Positions 32,623 to 41,658 of a DNA stretch of 64,000 nucleotides are shown piece after piece. Source of the DNA: Raoultibacter phocaeensis (GTDB lineage: Bacteria; Actinomycetota; Coriobacteriia; Coriobacteriales; Eggerthellaceae); assembly GCF_901411515.1 (NCBI RefSeq), contig NZ_CABDUX010000001.1, positions 1,860,001 through 1,924,000 of the forward strand. The letters run 5' to 3'. The notes beneath the pieces were generated by a model. The model was not told the DNA's origin, made no database searches, and was given only the letters and a program-made list of their open reading frames with translations. The position numbers were made by a program, and so were the translations under genes. Each line of letters begins with the position of its first letter. Positions within the stretch are counted from its first letter, which is position 1.

Positions 32623-33531
32623 ATGGCCGCTGCAGATCCGAACGAAAGCCCGAACACCACGGGGCGCATCAAGCAATTCGCACTCGATAAGACGCCGAAA
32701 AAGCTCAAGAATCCAACCGACATCCAGGTGCGTTTCCGCACGGGCTTCATCTATATCGCCATCTCGGTCATTTGCATTCTCGTGAACGATATCACCACGC
32801 TCGTGTTGCTGGCTGCTACAGCCGGCATATCGGCGGGCGAGTTCTACTACATGCTCCGCTCCGACGCGAAGCTGCCTAACGAACTGCTCGGCATCATCGC
32901 GGCCATCCTGTACCCGGTGAGCGTGTTCTTTCTCGGGCTTACCGGTGCGCTCATGGTGAGCGTCGGTTTGCTTGTGACGCTGATCGCGTGGTACGTGTTT
33001 TGGATGCGCGCGCGAGTGCCCGATGTGGGCGTGAGCTTTTTCGGCGCGGCGTACACGGGGCTGCTGCTTTCAGGCCTCATGCTCGTGCGCATGAGCCTTC
33101 CCGATCCGTGGGGAGGCGTGCTTGTGCTCGGCATCTTTTTAAGCGTATGGGCAAACGATACGTTCGCGTACCTGATCGGACGTAAATTCGGCAAGCACAA
33201 GCTCGCACCCCGCACGAGCCCGAAGAAGAGCTGGGAGGGGTTCATTGCAGGGCTTGTGGGTTCGATGGTCGTCTGGTATGCCATGACCTATATTCCCGGT
33301 GTCACCATGGATGTTGTGCAAGCGCTTTTCTTCGGCCTCGTCTGCGGGCTCATGGGCGTACTCGGTGATCTGGCCGAGAGCCGCATTAAGCGCAATTCGG
33401 GCTTCAAGGATTCCGGGACGATCATGCCCGGCCATGGCGGTCTGCTCGACCGCACCGATTCGCTGTTCCTCGTTTCGGTTACCTCGGCGATCCTGCTTGT
33501 CGCCGGGGGGTGCATCCCGTATGTGGGATAA
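32623..33531 (+). CDS. cdsA: Phosphatidate cytidylyltransferase
   Basis: A 302-residue integral membrane enzyme that makes CDP-diacylglycerol from phosphatidate and CTP. It has about eight hydrophobic spans and the C-terminal signature SRIKRNSGFKDSGTIMPGHGGLLDRTDSLF, with the metal-binding Asp. A soluble ~45-residue N-terminal extension precedes the first span. ATG directly follows the uppS stop (TAA-ATG), showing translational coupling. Confidence 0.95.
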   Translation: MAAADPNESPNTTGRIKQFALDKTPKKLKNPTDIQVRFRTGFIYIAISVICILVNDITTLVLLAATAGISAGEFYYMLRSDAKLPNELLGIIAAILYPVSVFFLGLTGALMVSVGLLVTLIAWYVFWMRARVPDVGVSFFGAAYTGLLLSGLMLVRMSLPDPWGGVLVLGIFLSVWANDTFAYLIGRKFGKHKLAPRTSPKKSWEGFIAGLVGSMVVWYAMTYIPGVTMDVVQALFFGLVCGLMGVLGDLAESRIKRNSGFKDSGTIMPGHGGLLDRTDSLFLVSVTSAILLVAGGCIPYVG

Positions 33532-33587
33532 CGGTTCTCAGGCGTCGCGCACGCGGCGCGCTGCCAAGCGGAAAGGGTCGGTGGGCC

Positions 33588-34823
33588 ATGTCGGATAGGA
33601 AGCGCATCGTTGTGCTCGGCTCGTCAGGCTCGATCGGCACTCAGACGCTCGATGTGGCGCGGCGGCATTCCGACAAGCTCGAAGTGGTAGGCCTTGCGCT
33701 CGGTACGCGCGTCGACGTGCTCGAAGCGCAGGTGCGCGAGTTTGGCGTGCGCCATGCGGCGGTGGGAGACGAGGGCCTGCGCGAGGCACCCACGTCCCGT
33801 TCGCTCGCGACGCACCTCGCGCTTGCCGATGACAGTGAAACGGCGGCAACGCTCGGATTCGGGCCGGATGCCGTGGTCGATCTCGTGCGGCTACCCGAAG
33901 CCGATGTCGTGGTGAACGCGCTCGTGGGAGCAGCGGGTCTTCGTGCGAGCTTCGAGACGCTCTTAGCGGGAAAAGTGCTCGCGCTTGCGAACAAGGAATC
34001 GCTCGTGGTCGGCGGCGATCTCATCATGCCGCTTGCCGCTCGGGTTGACGAGATGCGACGTGCGAACGGGCTCGCTCCTGCCACTGGTCCGGCAGGTGCG
34101 CTCATGCCCATCGATTCGGAACACGGGGCGATCTACCAATGCTTGCTCGGCGAGCGGGCAGACGAGGTGGAAAAACTCTGGGTGACCGCGTCCGGGGGAC
34201 CGTTTCGAGGCCGCACGCGCGATGAGCTTGCTTCCATTACGCCTGCCCAGGCGCTCGCGCATCCCACGTGGAACATGGGCGCGAAGATCAGCATCGATTC
34301 GTCAACGCTCATGAACAAGGGCCTCGAAGTCATCGAGGCGCATCATCTGTTCGGCATGGGCTACGACAAGATCGAAGTGGTCGTGCAGCCGCAGAGCGCC
34401 ATCCACTCGATGGTCGAGTTCTCCGACGGCAGCGTGAAGGCTCATCTCGGCACAACCGACATGCGCATTCCCATCCAGTTCGCGCTCTCGTATCCCGATC
34501 GCTGGGACGCACCGGTCGCACCGCTCGATTTTCGCACGCTCGGCTCGCTCGAGTTTGCGGCTCCCGATACCGATACGTTTCGCTGCCTCGCCCTTGCGCG
34601 CGAGGCGGGCAAGGCGGGCGGCACGCTGCCGTGCGCGATGAACGCAGCCAACGAGGTGGCGGTTGCGGCGTTTCTCGCCGAGCGGTGCGCGTACCTGGAC
34701 ATCGCCCGGTGCGTGGAAGTTGTCATGGAAGCGCACGAGATGCAGCGGGTTAAAAGCCTCGAGCAGCTGGAAGAGGTCGACGGATGGGCCCGCCGCACGG
34801 CGAAGGCGTGGATCGAGCGATAA
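33588..34823 (+). CDS. dxr: 1-deoxy-D-xylulose 5-phosphate reductoisomerase
   Basis: A 411-residue NADPH-dependent enzyme, second step of the MEP isoprenoid pathway. It shows the NADPH motif VVLGSSGSIGTQTLDVARRH, ALANKESLVVGGDLIM, PIDSEHGAIYQCL, the metal/substrate motif ASGGPFRG...WNMGAKISIDSSTLMNKGLEVIEAHHLF, and NAANEVAVAAFL. GAAAGGGTC lies upstream of ATG 33588. It ends the first half of the housekeeping cluster and links functionally to ispG downstream. Confidence 0.96.
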   Translation: MSDRKRIVVLGSSGSIGTQTLDVARRHSDKLEVVGLALGTRVDVLEAQVREFGVRHAAVGDEGLREAPTSRSLATHLALADDSETAATLGFGPDAVVDLVRLPEADVVVNALVGAAGLRASFETLLAGKVLALANKESLVVGGDLIMPLAARVDEMRRANGLAPATGPAGALMPIDSEHGAIYQCLLGERADEVEKLWVTASGGPFRGRTRDELASITPAQALAHPTWNMGAKISIDSSTLMNKGLEVIEAHHLFGMGYDKIEVVVQPQSAIHSMVEFSDGSVKAHLGTTDMRIPIQFALSYPDRWDAPVAPLDFRTLGSLEFAAPDTDTFRCLALAREAGKAGGTLPCAMNAANEVAVAAFLAERCAYLDIARCVEVVMEAHEMQRVKSLEQLEEVDGWARRTAKAWIER

Positions 34824-34976
34824 TCTGCTTTTTGCATGATCGCTTGTTGTTGAAGCTGCGAAAGCGGTATACTCGTATTCAAACGTTCCTCCCTGCCGAT
34901 AAGAACCGCATGAGGGTTCTTCGCCAAAGACATGCGGGTCGCTCCCGTGAAGAGGTGATAGGTGGGGAGGTCATTT

Positions 34977-35612
34977 TTATAGTATGCCCATGTCGCTCCA
35001 TGCACTTGCGAGCAGCATGTAGGGTGCCTTATCTCGTTTTTCATGCAGCCTGAATTGTGCCCAGCACAGGTAATCGGCAATTTGGAGATTGAAGTCTCCT
35101 TCCGATCTTTGGTGTATCAAGGTGTAGGTAAGCCCTCCTGGAAGGTTTTCCTTGAGCGCTTTTTTCAATTCGCCCTTTATGCTCCCCTTCTTCGCCGCAT
35201 TCGGGATGTCGTCGGTTATTGCTATGACGCGATCCGCTTTCGAAAATCTCTCCGATTGTGCGACGTGGGCTATCAGCCATTGGAAGGTTTGCTGGTATAC
35301 CTCTTTCGGGTTAGGGTCGTAACGGTAGTGTCTTTTGTCGATGACGAGGGAATATGCCGATATTTCGGATATGTGCGACCGAATTACCCTGAACATGAGG
35401 TCTCTTACGAAAGGCCGGTCTTCCGAAGCGTGAAAACAACCAGCAAGCTCGCCTCTCTCGATTAGATCGTATCTCATGTGAAGCAAATCGGCTGCGGCCC
35501 GAAAAGGCCTCTGCATGATAACGCACGTCATGAGAAAGTGGCGTGTTCCATTGGGCTTGAAGTTGAAGTCGCCAGCTTCGTCCAGATAGAGGTATATCGA
35601 TTCGGTAGGCAC
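34977..35612 (-). CDS. DUF3800-domain protein, probably frameshifted near its C-terminus
   Basis: A 211-residue protein with the DUF3800 opening (IYLYLDEAGDFNFKPNGTRHFLMTCVIM, Asp-rich RNase H-like start) and the LQIADYLCWAQFRLHEKRDKAPY region holding a late acidic motif. GTG 35612 follows AAGGAG. Function unknown; DUF3800 genes are often on mobile or defence islands. GC content is visibly lower than the flanking genes and it is antisense within a conserved + strand cluster, suggesting acquisition. Protein-like sequence continues in another frame just past the stop (YYKNDLPTYHLFTGATRMSLAKNPHAVLIG), consistent with a one-base insertion near 34989 that truncated the protein. Confidence 0.8.
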   Translation of the reverse strand: MPTESIYLYLDEAGDFNFKPNGTRHFLMTCVIMQRPFRAAADLLHMRYDLIERGELAGCFHASEDRPFVRDLMFRVIRSHISEISAYSLVIDKRHYRYDPNPKEVYQQTFQWLIAHVAQSERFSKADRVIAITDDIPNAAKKGSIKGELKKALKENLPGGLTYTLIHQRSEGDFNLQIADYLCWAQFRLHEKRDKAPYMLLASAWSDMGIL

Positions 35613-35776
35613 GCGGTCTCCTTATCGTACTAAGGCTGTCCCCGCTAGGGTTAGGTTATGCCAACCAAAACACATATGATTTTCCAGTATAACGTAAAGC
35701 GGTTGAAAATGGCTGTGTATCGATTGGACGCAGCATCCCAAACGGGGTTATGCGGGCCAGCTATCAACGCATGCCA

Positions 35777-35812
35777 TATAATTGCATCGAGCGATAAGTT
35801 CGAACAAAGGAG
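35777..35812 (+). promoter_or_regulatory. Promoter -10 and ribosome site of the PfkB kinase
   Basis: TATAAT at 35777-35782 with no good -35, then AAAGGAG at 35806-35812 before ATG 35817. Confidence 0.4.
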
Positions 35813-35816
35813 CCAC

Positions 35817-36728
35817 ATGCGCACCAGCAAAGCAATCCTCTCCATCGGTGCCGTCATGGTCGATGTCGTGTGCCATATTCCGAATCTGCCCGGCCGAGGC
35901 GAGGGCGTGGTGGTCGACAAGCGCGATACCCTTATTGGCGGTTGCGCGTTCAACGCGGGAAACATCGTGCGACAGCTTGGATGCCCCTGTTTCTTGTTCG
36001 CGCCGATCGGAAGCGGCATCTTCGCCGACTTCGCCCGAAAAGAGCTTGCGGATCGCGGCCTCGAAGCGTTGCACGTTGAAACCGACCTCGATTGCGGATC
36101 GTGTACCTGCCTTGTCGAGCCTGATGGGGAGCGCACCATGGTCACGTCGCCCGGCATCGAGCGATGCTTCGAACGCGCGTGGTTCGATGCGATCGACGCG
36201 AGCCGGTACGGATACGCGCTTGCGAGCGGATACGAAATCGAGGGCGCGGGAGGCGAGGCCATCATCTCGTTTCTCGAGGCTCATCCCGAAATCGAGTTCT
36301 TCTACGCGCCAGGGCCGCGTATCGAAGGCGTCGGACCCGAGAAGACGGCGCGCATCAACGCGCTTCGACCCGTATGGCATTTGAACGACCTCGAGGCGAA
36401 ATCCTATACGGGTTGTTCGACTGTCGAGGAGGCGGCGCGTGCGATCGAAGCCGAAAGCGGCAATGCGGTCGTGATAACCGAGGGTGCCAAAGGCGCGAGC
36501 GTGCTGAGCGGAAGCGAACGTATCTTCGTTTCGACGGAATCCGTGAAGCCCGTCGATACCGTGGGGGCAGGCGATTCCCATCTCGGCGCGCTTGTGACGG
36601 CGCGCAGCGCCGGACGCTCGTGGAAAGAGGCGCTCGCGCTGGCGAATGCGGTCGCCGGAGCCGTTTGCATGGTGTCGGGCGCATCGCTTTCAGACGATGA
36701 ATTTGCGGCATCGGGAATTCATCTTTGA
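35817..36728 (+). CDS. PfkB-family carbohydrate kinase
   Basis: A 303-residue ribokinase-like sugar or nucleoside kinase. PfkB signature 1 lies in GGCAFNAGNIVRQLGCPCFLFAPIGSGIFADF and signature 2 in DTVGAGDSHLGALVTARSAG, with the catalytic Asp in GAGD. ATG 35817 is set by AAAGGAG; the long upstream frame to 35658 is not supported. Substrate not predictable (ribose, fructose-derivative or nucleoside type). It sits between the DUF3800 gene and rseP and is unrelated to the flanking lipid/isoprenoid functions. Confidence 0.88.
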   Translation: MRTSKAILSIGAVMVDVVCHIPNLPGRGEGVVVDKRDTLIGGCAFNAGNIVRQLGCPCFLFAPIGSGIFADFARKELADRGLEALHVETDLDCGSCTCLVEPDGERTMVTSPGIERCFERAWFDAIDASRYGYALASGYEIEGAGGEAIISFLEAHPEIEFFYAPGPRIEGVGPEKTARINALRPVWHLNDLEAKSYTGCSTVEEAARAIEAESGNAVVITEGAKGASVLSGSERIFVSTESVKPVDTVGAGDSHLGALVTARSAGRSWKEALALANAVAGAVCMVSGASLSDDEFAASGIHL

Positions 36729-36951
36729 GGGCGCACGATGATCGATATCGCGATCTCGGCGCTGTCCGTCCTTCGTCGCTACACGACATTTCCCATGCCA
36801 ATTTATCGCATCAGGAATACTTGAACCGGCTTACCTTCGGTACAGGTGCTTCGCTTCGCCAAGGCTGCTCCCAACGCAGTACACTTCGCGGAGATTCTTG
36901 CGGAAGTTTGTGGGATTACCGTGCTGCGGGCCGTACAGGGGCGGGTCTTTC

Positions 36952-36976
36952 TATAATGGTATTCTGTGAATACCAT
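36952..36976 (+). promoter_or_regulatory. rseP operon promoter with perfect operator palindrome
   Basis: A perfect -10 TATAAT (36952-36957) overlaps a perfect 9-base dyad: ATGGTATTC (36956-36964), centre TGT, GAATACCAT (36968-36976). The palindrome covers the expected start site, an ideal repressor position. No good -35 is visible. Confidence 0.65.
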
Positions 36977-37011
36977 CGGCGCTGGTCGCCGTTTTCCATA
37001 AGGAGTTGCAT

Positions 37012-38103
37012 ATGGACGTCATCCTGATGATCCTCTACGGAATCATCGTACTCGGATTCCTCGTCTTCATCCACGAAGGCGGGCATTACCTTGCGGCGCG
37101 CGCATTCGGTGTGCGCGTTACCGAGTTCATGCTGGGTCTGCCGGGTCCGAACATCGGCTTCACCAAAGGCGGCACCAAGTTCGGCGTGACCGCCGTTCCG
37201 CTTGGCGGCTATGCGCGCATCTGCGGCATGGAGCCTGGTGGGGAAAGTCCCCATCTCGAACGCGTGCTCGCCTGCGTCTTGCGAAACGGCGTGGTGAACA
37301 TGGAGGATGTGGCGCGCGAGCTCGGTATCACCGACGACGAGGCCTACGATGCGCTCGAACAGCTTTCCGAATGGGGCTCGATTGCCGGTCCCACGAAGAA
37401 GGACCAGTACAACACGTACCGCGCTCCGGTGATCAAGCCGAGCGCAAAGCAGCTCGCACAGGGCGTGCAGGCCTATGAACTCGGGCAACCGCGCATCGTC
37501 GCCGACCCGCACGGATTTTTCGAGAGCGAGCGCAAGCAGCAGTACCGAAGCCTTCCGTTCTGGAAGCGATCGGTCATTATCCTCGCCGGGCCGGTGGTCA
37601 ACCTGCTGTTCGCCGTGCTTCTGTTCGTCGTGCTGTTCTCTCTCATCGGGTTCGATGTGCAAAACACCCAGACAGGCGAGATAACGCATATGACGGTAAG
37701 CCCCTTGCAGGCGATTCAGGCCGGCTTCAACTACATCGGCATGGTCGTTTCTGCAGTTGTGGGCCTGTTCAATCCCGCAACGTTCAGCGAAACGGTGTCG
37801 CAATCGACGTCGGTCATGGGCATCGCGGTGTTGGCGAAGGATTACGCCGACGCGGGCATCGTGATGTTCATGCAGTTCGTTGCCATGATCTCGGTTTCGC
37901 TCGGCATCATGAACCTCATCCCAATCCCCCCGCTCGACGGTGGGCGGTTCGTCATCGAGGTCTTCCAGAAGATCACGAAGAAGCTCGTAACCATGCGGGC
38001 GCTCAACTACCTGAGCACGGTCGGCATGATCTTGTTCATAGGGCTGTTCGTCGTGATGATAAACCAGGATATACAGCGGTTCATTTTCGGGAACTGGGGC
38101 TAG
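37012..38103 (+). CDS. rseP: RseP-type site-2 membrane metalloprotease, PDZ-less with winged-helix-like insert
   Basis: A 363-residue intramembrane zinc protease. HEGGH (residues 21-25) supplies two ligands and NLIPIPPLDGGR (Asp309) the third. The membrane-associated loop VTAVPLGGYARICGM is typical. Two departures from the family: the PDZ domain normally after the second span is missing (LFSLIGFDVQNTQTGEITHMTVSPLQAIQAG runs straight on), and a ~95-residue insert (about 80-175) in the cytosolic loop reads like a winged helix (LACVLRNGVVNMEDVARELGITDDEAYDALEQLSEWGSI). AAGGAG precedes ATG 37012. First gene of rseP-ispG-proS. Confidence 0.88.
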   Translation: MDVILMILYGIIVLGFLVFIHEGGHYLAARAFGVRVTEFMLGLPGPNIGFTKGGTKFGVTAVPLGGYARICGMEPGGESPHLERVLACVLRNGVVNMEDVARELGITDDEAYDALEQLSEWGSIAGPTKKDQYNTYRAPVIKPSAKQLAQGVQAYELGQPRIVADPHGFFESERKQQYRSLPFWKRSVIILAGPVVNLLFAVLLFVVLFSLIGFDVQNTQTGEITHMTVSPLQAIQAGFNYIGMVVSAVVGLFNPATFSETVSQSTSVMGIAVLAKDYADAGIVMFMQFVAMISVSLGIMNLIPIPPLDGGRFVIEVFQKITKKLVTMRALNYLSTVGMILFIGLFVVMINQDIQRFIFGNWG

Positions 38104-38119
38104 CGGCAAGGGGGAAGCG

Positions 38120-39214
38120 ATGGAAGAAGTGCGCTCTGGCGGCGGTGCGGCAAGCGCTGGCAAGCCCAACGCCTTCACGCGGCGTGTGATGGTGGGCGAT
38201 GTGGCGGTAGGCGGCGCAGCGCCGTGCGCCGTGCAATCGATGCTCAACGAAGCGGCCGACGATGCGGCGGCAAACCTCGCTCAGATCGAGCGCCTCGCCG
38301 AGGCTGGGTGCGAGATCGTGCGCATGGCGATTCCCCGTGCGTCGTGTCTCGATGCGTTTGAGGCTGTGTGCAAGGCGTCGCCTTTGCCCGTGGTAGCCGA
38401 TATCCATTTCAGCGCCGATATCGCCATCGAAGCTGCCCGGCGCGGGGCGGCAAAGCTGCGCATCAACCCGGGCAACATCGGCGGGCTCGCCGAGACAGAT
38501 CGCGTGATCGCGGCGGCCTGCGAGGCGCATATACCCATCCGCATCGGAGTGAATGCGGGCTCGCTCGACTCGGATCTCGCCGCCCGCGAGGACCTGTCGC
38601 TTCCGGAAAAGCTTGCCCGATCTGCTGCCGATTACGTAAAACACTTCGAAGAACAGGGATTTTACGATATAGTTGTGTCTGCGAAAGCGCACGATGTCAT
38701 GACGACGGTGCAAACCTACCGCATACTCGCCGCCGAGATACCCGAGGTGCCGCTGCATATCGGCATTACGGAAGCAGGCACGCTTTTCCAGGGCATCATC
38801 AAGTCGGCGAGCGGTCTCGGCATTCTGCTTGAACAGGGCATCGGCGACACGCTGCGCATTTCGCTGACCGACGATCCCGTCGAGGAAGTGCGCGCATGCT
38901 GGACGCTTTTGGCGGCGCTCGATCTCAGACGGCGTTCGCCCGAGATCATCAGCTGCCCGACGTGCGGCCGTTGCGAAGTCGATCTCATCGCGCTTGCGAA
39001 AGAGGTCGAAGGGCGGTTGCGCAGCGTTGCGGTGCCGGCGAAAGTGGCCGTCATGGGATGCGTGGTGAACGGGCCCGGCGAAGCGGCGGATGCTGATATC
39101 GGCGTCGCGTGCGGCAAGGGATCAGGGGTTATATTCGCCCAGGGCAAGACCTTGCGCAAGGTCGAAGAGGGCGCTATTGTGGATGCTTTGATGGAGGAGA
39201 TTGGAAAGCTATGA
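38120..39214 (+). CDS. ispG: 4-hydroxy-3-methylbut-2-enyl diphosphate synthase
   Basis: A 364-residue [4Fe-4S] enzyme, penultimate step of the MEP pathway. It shows FTRRVMVGDVAVGGAAPCAVQSMLNEAADD at the N-terminus, VVADIHFSADIAIEAARRGAAKLRINPGNIG, and the cluster-binding CPTCGRCEVDL with a third Cys in MGCVVNGPGEAADADIGVACGKG. AAGGGGGAAGCG precedes ATG 38120. Its TGA overlaps the proS start (ATGA), so the two are translationally coupled. Confidence 0.96.
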   Translation: MEEVRSGGGAASAGKPNAFTRRVMVGDVAVGGAAPCAVQSMLNEAADDAAANLAQIERLAEAGCEIVRMAIPRASCLDAFEAVCKASPLPVVADIHFSADIAIEAARRGAAKLRINPGNIGGLAETDRVIAAACEAHIPIRIGVNAGSLDSDLAAREDLSLPEKLARSAADYVKHFEEQGFYDIVVSAKAHDVMTTVQTYRILAAEIPEVPLHIGITEAGTLFQGIIKSASGLGILLEQGIGDTLRISLTDDPVEEVRACWTLLAALDLRRRSPEIISCPTCGRCEVDLIALAKEVEGRLRSVAVPAKVAVMGCVVNGPGEAADADIGVACGKGSGVIFAQGKTLRKVEEGAIVDALMEEIGKL

Positions 39215-40962
39215 CAGATATTTTGCGTATGAGCGAACTCTACGTTCCCACGTTGAAGGAAGATCCGGCCGATGCCGAAATCGCAAGCCACCGTTTGCTC
39301 GTGAGGGCGGGCATGATCCGTAAAGCGGCATCGGGCGTGTACACCTTCCTTCCGCTCGGCAAGAAGGTGCTCGCGAAAGTTGAGAACATCGTGCGCTCCG
39401 AAATGGACGGGATCGGCGCACAGGAGATCATGATGCCGGTTTTGCAACCTGCCGAACTGTGGCACGAAAGCGGCCGGTGGGACGATTACGGCCCCGAACT
39501 CATGCGCCTCGTCGATCGCCACGACCGCCCCTTCTGCCTCGGGCCCACCCACGAGGAGATTATCACGGCGCTCATCCGCAACGAGCTGCGTTCCTACAAG
39601 CAGCTACCGCTTTCGCTCTACCAGATACAAGTGAAGTTCCGCGATGAGATTCGTCCGCGGTTCGGGCTTTTGCGCGGCCGCGAATTCATCATGAAAGACG
39701 CCTACAGCTTCCATGATTCGCAGGAGTCGCTCCAGCAGACCTACGATGAGATGAGCGCCGCCTACGGCCGAATCTGCGAGCGCATGGATTTGGACTACCG
39801 CCCGGTCGAGGCGGATTCCGGTCAAATCGGTGGAAGCGTAACCTGCGAGTTCATGGCGCTTGCCGATGCGGGCGAAGCCGAGCTCGTGCATTGCTCGTGC
39901 GGCTACGCCGCCAACACCGAAGCGGGCGATGGCCTTGCGCGGCCGACCGAGTACACTATGGCCGACGAGCTCACGAAAATCGCGACTCCCGATGTGCACA
40001 CCATCGCCGACCTTGCGGCGTTTCTCGACATCCCTGAATCTTCTACGGTCAAAGCGCTTTCAGGCAAAGGGAAAGACGGCGCGATCACCGTGTTCTTCGT
40101 TCCGGGCGATCACGACCTGAACGAACTCAAGGCGGCTCGCGTCGTCGAAGGCTTCGAACTGCTCGCCGACGAGGAGATGGAAGCGGCGGGATTGCATAAA
40201 GGCTCGATGGGTCCCGTCGGTCTGCCCGAGGGCGTGCGTGTAGTCGCCGCCACGAGCTTGCAGGCGATATCGCGATGGGTCGTCGGTGCGAACGAAGACG
40301 GATACCACTACGTGGGCGCTCGCCCCAGCATCGATTTCGAAGTGGACGAGTGGGCCGATATCGTGGTTGTCAAGCCGGGCGATTGCTGCCCGAAGTGCGG
40401 TCTTCCCCTCGAGGGGGCACGCGGCATCGAGGTCTCGCAGGTGTTTCAGCTCGGCGATAAATACTCGCGTGCGATGAACGCTACGTTCTCGGCCGAAGAC
40501 GGCTCCGAGCAGCACTTCCTCATGGGGTGCTACGGCGTGGGCGTCTCGCGCTCCATGGCCGCCATCGTCGAGCAACACAACGATGAGAACGGCATCTCCT
40601 GGCCTGTGTCAGTGGCACCTGCGCACGTGTGCGTGATCCCGCTTAACGTAGGCGACGAAGAGGTGCAGCCTGCTGCTGAGAGGCTGGCATCCGATATTGC
40701 ACGGGCAGGCTTCGAGGTAGTCATTGACGATCGCAACGAGCGTGCGGGCGTGAAGTTCGCCGACGCCGATCTTATCGGCTGGCCGCTGCAGATCGTCGTG
40801 GGCAAGCGTGGACTTGCCGAGGGCAAGGTGGAAATCAAGCTGCGCCGCACCGGCGCGAAGCGCGACATATCCATCGCTGCGGTAGCCGAGGCCCTTGCGT
40901 TTGCGAAGCGCGGCATGAAGGGCTCCGGCATCGGCGCGTTCGGCAGCCTGTTCTCCGATTAG
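39211..40962 (+). CDS. proS: Prolyl-tRNA synthetase
   Basis: A 583-residue class II aminoacyl-tRNA synthetase of the long bacterial type. It has class II motif 2 (LYQIQVKFRDEIRPRFGLLRGREFIMKDAYSFH), an editing (YbaK-like) insertion in the middle (about 225-395, ...IPESSTVKALSGKGKDGAITVFFVPGDHDLNELKAARV), motif 3 region (LMGCYGVGVSRSMAAIVEQ) and the C-terminal anticodon-binding domain (HVCVIPLNVGDEEV...). ATG 39211 overlaps the ispG stop. A GGAGGAGATTGGAAAGCT region supplies the ribosome site. Confidence 0.97.
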   Translation: MTDILRMSELYVPTLKEDPADAEIASHRLLVRAGMIRKAASGVYTFLPLGKKVLAKVENIVRSEMDGIGAQEIMMPVLQPAELWHESGRWDDYGPELMRLVDRHDRPFCLGPTHEEIITALIRNELRSYKQLPLSLYQIQVKFRDEIRPRFGLLRGREFIMKDAYSFHDSQESLQQTYDEMSAAYGRICERMDLDYRPVEADSGQIGGSVTCEFMALADAGEAELVHCSCGYAANTEAGDGLARPTEYTMADELTKIATPDVHTIADLAAFLDIPESSTVKALSGKGKDGAITVFFVPGDHDLNELKAARVVEGFELLADEEMEAAGLHKGSMGPVGLPEGVRVVAATSLQAISRWVVGANEDGYHYVGARPSIDFEVDEWADIVVVKPGDCCPKCGLPLEGARGIEVSQVFQLGDKYSRAMNATFSAEDGSEQHFLMGCYGVGVSRSMAAIVEQHNDENGISWPVSVAPAHVCVIPLNVGDEEVQPAAERLASDIARAGFEVVIDDRNERAGVKFADADLIGWPLQIVVGKRGLAEGKVEIKLRRTGAKRDISIAAVAEALAFAKRGMKGSGIGAFGSLFSD

Positions 40963-40973
40963 GCGCTGCTCGC

Positions 40974-41609
40974 ATGATTAAAGCCATCTTGTTCGATCTC
41001 GACGGCACGCTGCTCGATACGCACGATCTCATCCTCGAATCGATGCAGCATGCCGTGCGGGAGGTTTTGCAGAAAGACATGGCGCCCGAGCGCCTCATGG
41101 CCAAAGTCGGTCAGCCGCTTTCGACGCAGATGTGGGATTTCACGGATGATCAAAAGCTCCATGACGAGCTTTTACGCGTATACCGCGCGTACAACGAGGT
41201 GAAGCACGACGGCATGGTGCAGCCGTTCGACGGTGTCGAGCACACGTTGCGTGCGCTTGTCGCCCAAGGGTATCCGCTCGGCGTGGTCACCTCGAAGCGC
41301 CACGAAGCCGCTATGCAGGGCCTGCGGTTGTTCGGGCTCGATGCGTACCTCGAGTGCATGATCGGCTCCGACGACTGGCCCGAGCACAAGCCCGCTCCCG
41401 GTCCGGTTGCCCACGGTGCGGCACTCCTCGGACTCGATCCCTCGGCTTGTCTGTACGTCGGCGACAGTCCCTTCGACATCCAGGCGGGCAACGGCGCGGG
41501 ATGTGCGACGGCGGCAGCGCTTTGGGGGATGTTCCCGAAGCCGGTACTGCTTGCCGAACAGCCCGACTACGTATGCGAGGGTATCCGCGATGTGCCCTGT
41601 TTGCTGTGA
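40974..41609 (+). CDS. HAD-superfamily hydrolase (PpaX/phosphoglycolate phosphatase-like)
   Basis: A 211-residue HAD subfamily IA phosphatase: motif I FDLDGTLLDT, motif II-type VVTSKRHEAA, the Lys motif HKPAPGPV and motif IV YVGDSPFDIQAGNGAG. The cap domain lies at about 15-85. It would hydrolyse a small phosphoester such as phosphoglycolate or pyrophosphate. It starts 12 bases after proS and is probably co-transcribed; the ribosome site is weak. Confidence 0.9.
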   Translation: MIKAILFDLDGTLLDTHDLILESMQHAVREVLQKDMAPERLMAKVGQPLSTQMWDFTDDQKLHDELLRVYRAYNEVKHDGMVQPFDGVEHTLRALVAQGYPLGVVTSKRHEAAMQGLRLFGLDAYLECMIGSDDWPEHKPAPGPVAHGAALLGLDPSACLYVGDSPFDIQAGNGAGCATAAALWGMFPKPVLLAEQPDYVCEGIRDVPCLL

Positions 41610-41658
41610 TGGATGGCTTCCTGGCGTTGGGTGGGGGTATGCCAGGTGGGGTAAGTGC

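Noticed and set aside
34844-34873. Promoter TTGTTG-18-TATACT reading rightward after dxr
   Set aside because: Hexamers fit, but they lie in the probable frameshifted coding tail of the minus-strand DUF3800 gene and nothing on the + strand follows for 900 bases.
34977-34995. Programmed -1 frameshift in the DUF3800 gene
   Set aside because: The A-run lies after the stop in the zero frame and no slippery heptamer precedes it; a simple insertion fits better.
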